From Deinococcales bacterium (GTDB taxonomy: Bacteria > Deinococcota > Deinococci > Deinococcales > Deinococcaceae), in NCBI GenBank assembly GCA_014378225.1, contig JACMOA010000334.1, forward strand, positions 1 through 5,405: 5,405 bases of DNA. The letters are read 5' to 3'. The position numbers were made by a program, and so were the translations under genes. Of this stretch, positions 1-5,405 are shown in pieces. The stretch's first letter is position 1. Each line of letters opens with the position of its first letter. The notes beneath the pieces were generated by a model. It did not search any database, had not been told where the DNA came from, and worked only from the letters and a program-made list of their open reading frames with translations.

Positions 1-1157
<1,157 letters not shown>

Positions 1158-1362
1158 GCTGCCTCCAGAAGAGAAAATTGAAATGTCTTTCCCTGTTTAA
1201 ATGCGGTCCCGCTTAGTGTATTCGCTCGAGCATCAAGCCAATGAGCGTTTTGTCCTGCACGCCATTTCCCAAATTGACAACGGCTCGAGCGTTGGCTTTT
1301 GCTTTGGTGAACAAGAGCAGGCACAATACCTGCCCTTACATCATCCTTTTTAGTTCAAGCCC
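1158..1362 (-). other. 205-base gap (leader) between atpF and atpA
   Basis: The longest non-coding stretch of the operon, unusual because E, C and F are packed within a few bases of each other. It holds two CTCGAG palindromes (1225-1230, 1284-1289) and a 7-bp hairpin (1315-1335). It also holds a 7-bp inverted pair AAGCCAA/TTGGCTT (1235-1241 with 1292-1298) and a near-palindrome centred on CTCGAG at 1278-1294. The atpA ribosome site is at 1162-1166. I see no strong promoter: a TACACT box on the minus strand (1215-1220) has only TTGGCT (1236-1241) at a too-short 15-base spacing. No convincing terminator with a U-tract is present. A 56-codon GTG frame (1154-1324) crosses the gap but lacks support. 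A role as a structured leader or processing site upstream of atpA is inference. Confidence 0.55.
1315..1335 (-). other. Potential RNA hairpin after atpF
   Basis: Read on the minus strand, GGGCAGG (1335-1329), a 7-base loop and CCTGCTC (1321-1315) pair over 7 bp, with one G-U pair. The stem begins 28 bases past the atpF stop. The bases after it (CTTGTTCACC) are not a clean U-tract, so it is not a convincing intrinsic terminator. An attenuator or mRNA-end stabiliser is possible. Confidence 0.3.
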
Positions 1363-1689
1363 CTAGAGCTTGATGTCAAAGCCAATGGTGTCGCGCACCA
1401 GCTTGCCCATGTAGGCTTTAGCGTCCACATTCTCGGTGGAAAATGCGTCTGCCAGCGAAGGAATGGGCAACAAAATCGGCAAATCGCGCCCACGCATGGC
1501 CCGCTCTACACTTTTAGCCGGGTCGCTCAGCAGGCTCGAGTCCACTGCCACCAGGCCGTAACCGCCCTGTGTCACCAGTTTCTCGAGCGCAGCCTGTGCG
1601 GTTTCAGGAGTAGCTTGCACCACTTCGACTCCTGCCAGACGAAAGCCAGTAGCGGTTTCAGAATCTGCAAGAACGGCAACCTTATACAT
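1363..1689 (-). CDS. atpF: V/A-type ATP synthase subunit F (central stalk)
   Basis: A small soluble subunit of the central rotor shaft; it binds subunit D inside the A3B3 head and modulates ATPase activity in relatives. It has 108 residues, close to the roughly 104-109 of Thermus F. The fold-typical N-terminus (MYKVAVLADSETATGFRLAG) is a Rossmann-like strand and loop; GGYGLVAVDSSLL follows near residue 45. RAMRGRDLPILLPIPSL lies in the middle, and the protein ends IGFDIKL, a tail I recognise from Thermus F. The ATG at 1689 is chosen because a GGGAG site (1697-1701) lies seven bases upstream and because it aligns with the family start. An upstream in-frame TTG at 1746 would add 19 unrelated residues. 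The start overlaps the last 8 bases of atpC (ATGTATAA), suggesting translational coupling. The name clashes with F-type nomenclature, where atpF means subunit b. Confidence 0.95.
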   Translation of the reverse strand: MYKVAVLADSETATGFRLAGVEVVQATPETAQAALEKLVTQGGYGLVAVDSSLLSDPAKSVERAMRGRDLPILLPIPSLADAFSTENVDAKAYMGKLVRDTIGFDIKL

Positions 1690-2665
1690 AGCCCAACTCC
1701 CGGCGAATACCTTCCTGCGGCACGTTGTAGAACTTACCGCGTGCAATCAGGCGCAAACTGGCGATTTCGGTTTCCTTCTTGCGAAGAAAATCTGCGGCCA
1801 GTCCTGGTCCCAGCGCGTCCGAAGTGGCTGCACTCGAAGCCGCATGGTCCAGCAAGCGGCGCGAAGCAAGGTCTGCTTCCTCGAGCGTGGCTGCCTCGAG
1901 CACGGGTGCAAGTTCTGCGTTTGAAACGCTGGCATCGCCGGAAGCGAGACGGATAAAATCCCCCTCAAGCAGAGAACCCCCAGGAACGAAAAAGCGGCCC
2001 GGATTGGCTGCACCCCGCAACTGACGGGCGCTCAAAGCGTTGCGAACGTCAATCTCTCGGCTCAGGTAACGGCGCAGTCCCGCCGTTTTGACGGTGCTCA
2101 GCGCGTAACGGTAATACCCTTGGTCCAGCGCAACTTCAAAGTCCATCGGGTCGTTGCTTGAGGTAAACGCCTGAGCCGCGTCCCGAAACACTCGAGCCAG
2201 AGGGCCACCGCCCACCGAAAGGGTCTGCGCCGCGCTCAAAACATCGGTGGCGGTGCTTGCAGCCTGAAGCAGCGGCAGGGCCAGCGTTCCACCCGGAATA
2301 AAAGCTTCCCCAATCGTCTCGCTCGAGCGCCCTTTCATCAGTCCACGTCCCAGGGTCTTGAGGTTGGTGAGGTCCCACTTGGCCAGCAGAACCCCGATTT
2401 CACCTTTCGGCTCTCCGTCGGTGAAACTAAACACCTTGCGGGCGATGCGGTGAAAATTCCTCGAGAGGGCCGCGTCCAGCTCAGGCAAACCCGAACCTTG
2501 AGCGGTGGTTTCGCGCAAATCCTCAGCCAGTGCGGTTTCGGAAAGCTGACGCAAGAATTCGGGGTAGCTCGAGGATGCAGAAAGTTCCTCGAGCGTACGC
2601 TGCGGCAGGAGTTCGGTTCTCAGGATGCGAATGCGTCCGTTGATATAGCCATAATCGTCGGCCAT
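1682..2665 (-). CDS. atpC: V/A-type ATP synthase subunit C (rotor socket; d/AC39 family)
   Basis: A funnel-shaped cytoplasmic subunit that sits on the membrane K ring and receives the D-F shaft, transmitting torque; homologous to eukaryotic V-ATPase subunit d. It has 327 residues against about 323 in Thermus. The start MADDYGYINGRIRILRTELL matches the family N-terminus, and FLRQLSETALAEDLRET follows. A helical LLAKWDLTNLKTLGRGLMKG lies around residues 90-115, and LRRYLSREIDVRNALSARQLRG, a family-typical segment, lies around residues 195-220. The tail has RLIARGKFYNVPQEGIRREL. There are no membrane segments, as expected. The ATG at 2665 follows the atpE stop by only four bases, with just a weak AAGG ahead of it, so translation probably depends on ribosomes finishing atpE. 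The 3' end overlaps atpF by 8 bases. Seven CTCGAG palindromes fall in this gene, in different reading frames. Confidence 0.95.
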   Translation of the reverse strand: MADDYGYINGRIRILRTELLPQRTLEELSASSSYPEFLRQLSETALAEDLRETTAQGSGLPELDAALSRNFHRIARKVFSFTDGEPKGEIGVLLAKWDLTNLKTLGRGLMKGRSSETIGEAFIPGGTLALPLLQAASTATDVLSAAQTLSVGGGPLARVFRDAAQAFTSSNDPMDFEVALDQGYYRYALSTVKTAGLRRYLSREIDVRNALSARQLRGAANPGRFFVPGGSLLEGDFIRLASGDASVSNAELAPVLEAATLEEADLASRRLLDHAASSAATSDALGPGLAADFLRKKETEIASLRLIARGKFYNVPQEGIRRELGYV

Positions 2666-2669
2666 AACC

Positions 2670-3248
2670 TTAACCGTTCAAAATCTGGGCCACTTGCGGG
2701 GCCAGACTTTCCCTTACCCGCTCGAGCCGCCCTAGCAAGGTGTTGGTGATGCCGCTTTTGCCATTTTTGCCCACCAGACGCACCCCGGTTTGAATGCTGG
2801 CGTTGGGCCGCACCGGAACGTGTAAGTTCACGCTGGCAAAAGCCTGAGCTGCTAGCTCGAGGTCGTCGGGGTGAACTTCGGCGGCTTCCACCTGTCCCAT
2901 TACCTGAGCCGCTTCCTCAGCCAGTTTTGCCAGCAGGTTTTTGTAAGCGTCGGGGTTTCCTTTACCAAAAGCCAACATGCGCTTTTGGGCTTCGGAAAAA
3001 GCCCGCACCATGCCGCTGTCGGCGGTGCTGAGCCTTATTGCATTGGTCTCGAGGTGAGCCGAACTGGTGGCCCGCACGATGCCGGACTGCATCTGGCTCT
3101 CGAGGGCGCGACGTTTGCTCTCGAGCATACTCTTGGCCTGGTCTTTGGCCGCCTGCACGATGCGGGCGGCATCTTCGTGCGCCGTTTTCTCGAGCGCAGA
3201 AATTTCAGCCTGCGCCTCGTTTCTTAGTAGTGTGGTCAAATCGGCCAT
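2670..3248 (-). CDS. atpE: V/A-type ATP synthase subunit E (peripheral stalk)
   Basis: Stator subunit; E pairs with G as a long coiled coil that braces the catalytic head against subunit I. It has 192 residues; Thermus E has about 188. The first two thirds of the N-terminal half is a charged, alanine-rich helix without prolines (AQAEISALEKTAHEDAARIV and on), fitting the coiled coil. The C-terminal globular domain contains VHPDDLELA, then GVRLVGKNGKSGITNTLLGR, very close to the Deinococcus/Thermus form. The ATG at 3248 has AGGAG (3255-3259) six bases upstream. G is not in the window and is expected upstream of atpI. All six CTCGAG copies here are in frame as Leu-Glu. The gene lies 107 bases past atpK across a repeat-bearing gap, and 4 bases before atpC. 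Confidence 0.95.
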   Translation of the reverse strand: MADLTTLLRNEAQAEISALEKTAHEDAARIVQAAKDQAKSMLESKRRALESQMQSGIVRATSSAHLETNAIRLSTADSGMVRAFSEAQKRMLAFGKGNPDAYKNLLAKLAEEAAQVMGQVEAAEVHPDDLELAAQAFASVNLHVPVRPNASIQTGVRLVGKNGKSGITNTLLGRLERVRESLAPQVAQILNG

Positions 3249-3272
3249 AAGGTACTCCTGTTTGAGTCTTAG

Positions 3273-3299
3273 TTCTGAGTTTTGAATTCTGAGTTTTGA
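3273..3299. repeat. Tandem repeat of TTCTGAGTTTTGA, two copies
   Basis: Copies at 3273-3285 and 3287-3299 are identical over 13 bases with one spacer base, a period of 14. A degenerate third copy (TTTGAGTCTTAG) lies just before at 3261-3272. Read on the minus strand the unit is TCAAAACTCAGAA, resembling the short AACTCAAAACTCAG-type repeats known between genes in cyanobacteria; that comparison is from memory. The repeats lie within 30 bases of the atpE ribosome site. Confidence 0.75.
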
Positions 3300-3342
3300 G
3301 TTACGTCGGCCTCGAGCACAAGCAAAAGCGACTCATTACTCA
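3290..3342 (-). other. Potential stem-loop in the atpK-atpE gap
   Basis: The plus strand reads TGAGT-TT-TGAGT at 3290-3301 and ACTCA-TT-ACTCA at 3331-3342. The arms pair as 5 bp, a 2x2 internal mismatch and 5 bp, around a 29-base loop that carries CTCGAG. In the operon transcript this would sit 14 bases past the atpK stop codon. Unequal expression of K (many copies per ring) and E (two per enzyme) gives a plausible reason for a processing or mRNA-stability element here; that function is inference. Confidence 0.4.
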
Positions 3343-3355
3343 TGGCTCATCACTG

Positions 3356-3655
3356 TTATCGCAACAAGAACAGACCCACGAAACCGAAAATCACCAGGGT
3401 CTCGGGAATCACGAACCAGATGAGCATTTGACCGAATTTCTCGGGGCGCTCGGCAGTAACTCCAGCAGCGGCGGCACCGATGCGGCCCTGGGCAATACCC
3501 GTACCAATAGCTCCCAGACCGAGGGCCAGACCTGCGCCGATAGCCTTAAGACCGTCTACCAGCGCACTACTGGCTCCAGCAGTTCCAGTAGCTTCCTGAG
3601 CAGTAGCGATTGAGGCAAGGACAAAAATGGCTAAAACAGTGGCGAGTTTCTTCAT
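3356..3655 (-). CDS. atpK: V/A-type ATP synthase proteolipid subunit K (c-ring)
   Basis: Forms the rotating membrane ring that carries the ions. It has 99 residues, close to Thermus subunit L (about 100). The N-terminus MKKLATVLAIFVLASIATA looks like a cleavable signal peptide, with a plausible cut after Ala-Thr-Ala19. The mature protein has two membrane helices: a glycine-rich first helix (AIGAGLALGLGAIGTGIAQG, about residues 38-57) and a second (about 77-98). The second contains PETLVIFG, with Glu85 as the ion-binding carboxylate. Gln56 ends the first helix. A short polar loop (TAERPEKFG) faces the cytoplasmic rotor parts. The ATG at 3655 is chosen because GGAGG (3661-3665) lies five bases upstream. 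A TTG at 3667 overlaps that site and is unlikely. The gene has no CTCGAG, unlike its neighbours. It is also named ntpK, or atpL in Thermus. Confidence 0.96.
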   Translation of the reverse strand: MKKLATVLAIFVLASIATAQEATGTAGASSALVDGLKAIGAGLALGLGAIGTGIAQGRIGAAAAGVTAERPEKFGQMLIWFVIPETLVIFGFVGLFLLR

Positions 3656-3704
3656 GCGTTCCTCCAACAGAACAGGGTTTGGGTAAATCTTAGCTTGAAC
3701 GGGT

Positions 3705-3761
3705 CCGCTCGAGGTTGTACCTCATTTGAGGGCTTTTTGACAACTTCAAACTCTCGAGCGG
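3705..3761 (-). other. Nested inverted repeat upstream of atpK
   Basis: Outer arms CCGCTCGAG (3705-3713) and CTCGAGCGG (3753-3761) are perfect 9-bp complements. Inside them GTTGT (3714-3718) pairs with ACAAC (3740-3744), and CCTC (3720-3723) with GAGG (3728-3731) around a four-base loop. In the transcript this gives a long interrupted hairpin about 50 bases upstream of the atpK start. It could separate atpI and atpK expression by RNA processing or protect a stable atpK message; the function is inference, the pairing is visible. Confidence 0.5.
3714..3743 (-). promoter_or_regulatory. Weak candidate sigma70-type promoter for atpK
   Basis: On the minus strand TTGTCA (3743-3738; 5 of 6 against TTGACA) is followed after 18 bases by TACAAC (3719-3714; 4 of 6 against TATAAT). 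Transcription would begin about 50 bases upstream of the atpK ATG. It overlaps the inverted repeat, so the match may be chance. An internal promoter would help make surplus ring subunit. Confidence 0.25.
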
Positions 3762-3800
3762 TGGGAAAAGTTTTTCAAAAGTGGGCTACTCGGACCTAAC

Positions 3801-5405
3801 TTACTCGAGCGAGGAGCGTGAACGCTTGAACGGGCTGTAGCGAGGACCAGATTCGGTATAAAACCCGGTGGGGTTGAGGAATTCCACGTAGTGCAAACGC
3901 AGTGGCTGCATAACGTGACCAATCAGGGTGAGTGCAATAGCGATAGAGTGGACGATAAACGAGACCACAATGCCGATAAGTCCACCAATGATGCCGTAAG
4001 TCTGTCCCAGTCCCCAACCGAGGTCGGTGGCGAGGTTGGCCAGAATAGCTGAAGCCAAGCCCACCGCGAAAAGACGCGAGAAGCTGATAATGTTTCCACC
4101 CTGAGACAGAATTTCAATAAACATCAGCGGGACTTTGGCCATAATCACGCCCAGAATGAACACCGCGAAGCCCACAATCATCACCCAGACCAGGGGATTG
4201 CTGAAGTTGCCCAGCGCCGCGAAATCGCTGCCATTGGTAAGGTAAACGCGGGCCAGCATCACCAGACCGAGCATTCCACCCAGCATCCCCACCGCTTCCC
4301 AGAAGTGATGCATGTGCTTGTGCTTGAGGGAAAGCTGAGCTTTGAGGCCCCAGCTCCAGAACAGGTACACGATGCCAAACCCGATGGTGATGAGCAAGAC
4401 CGTGGGTGCAAACACCGGGTCCACTCGAGGAAAGAGAATCGGAATTGCACCGTAGTTCTTCTTGCCTTCCTCTGCCAGTTTGACGAGGTGCTCCGCGTTG
4501 GGGTACAAACCGGGGTCAATATAGAACCAGTGGAAGTGTTCGCCCAGAGTGCCGAAGAACTCTCCGGTGAGGAAACCCCACAGAATGCTCCACAGGCTCA
4601 TGATGAGCACCACATACCCCACCTGATTCAAGGTTTTTGAATCCAGATTGAGACCCATGAAACCCAGGCTCAAACTTCCCCCTTTTGCGGCCCTAGAGCG
4701 CATCCAACCTGCCACCGCTAGAAACAGCAGTCCCAGGCCAATATCTGCAATCACAAAGCCAAAAAAGAAAGGAAAGAACAACGAAACAATCCAGCTCGGG
4801 TCAAACGTGCCGTAGCGCGGCGGCGACGAAACATTGAGCAGGAACTCGAAATTCTTGACGTAAGGCTGATTCTCGAGCTTGACCGGAATTTCTTCCGCGT
4901 GGTGCTCGTCCGCGTCGTGCAAATCAAAGGTTACGCTCTCCTTGAACGGCTCGAGCGCACTTTGTAAGGCGCTCACCGAACCTACCGGAACGTGGCCCCG
5001 CAGGGCAAAGCCATACTTGCCCCGCGCTCCCTGAGCGTGCGCGTCAAAAATGCCTACCCGGTCTTTAAGTTCATCCCGAATCGTGGACAAGCTCGACCCG
5101 TCCTGCTTACCCAGACTCTCGAGCTGACCCCGGATACCGGAGAGGTCTTTGGACCCGCTCGAGGCCACACGGGAAAGTTCCTTTGCAGCGTCCGCAAAAG
5201 GCATCGCGTCAAAGCGACCCGGAAGGCGCAACTCGCCAATTCGGGCTTTGCTGAGCGCCGCCCGCGCCAAATCACGCTCTTCCTTCTTCACTGCAATCAG
5301 TCCGGCCTGCAAGGTTCCTGAAGGGCGGGTCTCGAGCAGAAATCGGTCCGAGAGTCCGGCTTGCAGCGCACTTTGCAGACTGGCGAGGTCTCCTCCACCC
5401 GCAGG
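3801..5405 (-). CDS. atpI: V/A-type ATP synthase subunit I (a-subunit homologue), 5' end missing
   Basis: Membrane stator subunit that provides the ion half-channels against the K ring and anchors the peripheral stalks. The frame is open to the window edge; 534 residues are present. Residues 1-195 are the cytoplasmic arm, with helical charged stretches and GFALRGHVPVGSVSAL near 133-148. PRYGTFDP (196-203) leads into a membrane domain of about eight helices: FFPFFFGFVIADIGLGLLF first, then VGYVVLIMSLWSILWGF and others. SFSRLFAVGLA carries Arg444, and MQPLRLHYVEFLNPTGFY carries Gln500 and Arg503. These match, with the same spacing, the Thermus Arg563, Gln619 and Arg622 of the proton path (numbers from memory). 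That implies about 119 residues missing at the N-terminus, consistent with a roughly 652-residue protein. A TTG at 5312 is internal, not the start. The gene has seven CTCGAG sites, but none at 3810-4423 in the core. Confidence 0.96.
   Translation of the reverse strand, partial: PAGGGDLASLQSALQAGLSDRFLLETRPSGTLQAGLIAVKKEERDLARAALSKARIGELRLPGRFDAMPFADAAKELSRVASSGSKDLSGIRGQLESLGKQDGSSLSTIRDELKDRVGIFDAHAQGARGKYGFALRGHVPVGSVSALQSALEPFKESVTFDLHDADEHHAEEIPVKLENQPYVKNFEFLLNVSSPPRYGTFDPSWIVSLFFPFFFGFVIADIGLGLLFLAVAGWMRSRAAKGGSLSLGFMGLNLDSKTLNQVGYVVLIMSLWSILWGFLTGEFFGTLGEHFHWFYIDPGLYPNAEHLVKLAEEGKKNYGAIPILFPRVDPVFAPTVLLITIGFGIVYLFWSWGLKAQLSLKHKHMHHFWEAVGMLGGMLGLVMLARVYLTNGSDFAALGNFSNPLVWVMIVGFAVFILGVIMAKVPLMFIEILSQGGNIISFSRLFAVGLASAILANLATDLGWGLGQTYGIIGGLIGIVVSFIVHSIAIALTLIGHVMQPLRLHYVEFLNPTGFYTESGPRYSPFKRSRSSLE

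Larger units (their letters stand above)
3249..3355 (-). other. 107-base gap between atpK and atpE with short repeats
   Basis: AT-richer than the genes beside it. It contains two tandem copies of a 14-base unit on one side and ACTCAT-type repeats on the other. A pairable stem joins the two sets (3290-3301 with 3331-3342), and a CTCGAG lies in the loop (3311-3316). The atpE ribosome site is at 3255-3259. No clear promoter or U-tract terminator is visible. Confidence 0.6.
3656..3800 (-). other. 145-base gap between atpI and atpK
   Basis: Non-coding leader of atpK. It contains a 57-base inverted repeat built on two CTCGAG sites (3705-3761), a direct repeat AAAAGT (3766-3771 and again within AAAAGTGGG, 3777-3785), a possible promoter, and the atpK ribosome site GGAGG (3661-3665). 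On the plus strand CCTC-ATTT-GAGG-GCTTTTT (3720-3738) looks like a small terminator, but no plus-strand gene reads into it. On the minus strand the U-tract is missing, so transcription from atpI probably continues into atpK. Confidence 0.6.

Noticed and set aside
1690..1746. TTG start for atpF 19 codons upstream
   Set aside because: The extra residues do not match the family N-terminus, would overlap atpC much further, and the ATG at 1689 has its own GGGAG site.
3249..3355. CRISPR array
   Set aside because: The repeats are 13 bases with a one-base spacer and only two full copies; there is no repeat-spacer pattern.
3296..3613. Plus-strand serine-rich frame of 105 codons
   Set aside because: It is the antisense shadow of atpK; the serine runs come from the alanine/glycine codons of the proteolipid read backwards.
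3656..3667. TTG start for atpK four codons upstream (MEERMKK)
   Set aside because: This TTG falls on the GGAGG ribosome site itself; the ATG at 3655 has correct spacing and gives a normal signal-peptide start.
3720..3738. Intrinsic terminator on the plus strand (CCTC-ATTT-GAGG-GCTTTTT)
   Set aside because: The stem is only four to five base pairs, and no plus-strand gene lies upstream. On the operon strand there is no U-tract.
5310..5312. TTG as the start of atpI
   Set aside because: The frame stays open with plausible coding sequence to the window edge, and the family length requires about 119 more residues beyond it.

Overview
The window is a housekeeping region from a member of the Deinococcota. 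It carries most of an operon for a V/A-type (archaeal/vacuolar-like) ATP synthase, all on the minus strand. The proteins look Deinococcus-like and resemble the Thermus thermophilus enzyme throughout. The F subunit ends in the Thermus-like FDIKL, the C subunit starts MADDYGYIN, and the K subunit has a signal-peptide-like N-terminus. GC is in the mid-50s percent by eye, which suits a mesophilic Deinococcus relative better than Thermus; the genus is inference.

Layout in the direction of transcription (right to left): subunit I (5405-3801, N-terminus outside the window); a 145-base gap with a large inverted repeat; proteolipid K (3655-3356); a 107-base gap with short repeats; subunit E (3248-2670); 4 bases; subunit C (2665-1682), overlapping subunit F (1689-1363) by 8 bases; a 205-base gap; catalytic subunit A (1157 to beyond base 1, C-terminus outside). 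The order I-K-E-C-F-A matches the Thermus/Deinococcus operon. B and D would be expected just left of the window, and G (the partner of E) probably to the right.

Together the products form one rotary machine. I (stator, ion half-channels) and the K ring make up the membrane motor. E, with G, forms the peripheral stalks. C is the socket joining the ring to the central shaft, and F belongs to that shaft. A carries the catalytic nucleotide sites.

No new multi-gene system is visible. The most unusual signal is the palindrome CTCGAG, found 31 times by hand count where about 1-2 would be expected. It occurs in all reading frames and is about twice as dense between genes as inside them, which makes it a genome-signature repeat comparable in kind to cyanobacterial HIP1. 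The three longer gaps also hold potential RNA structures that could tune unequal subunit expression.
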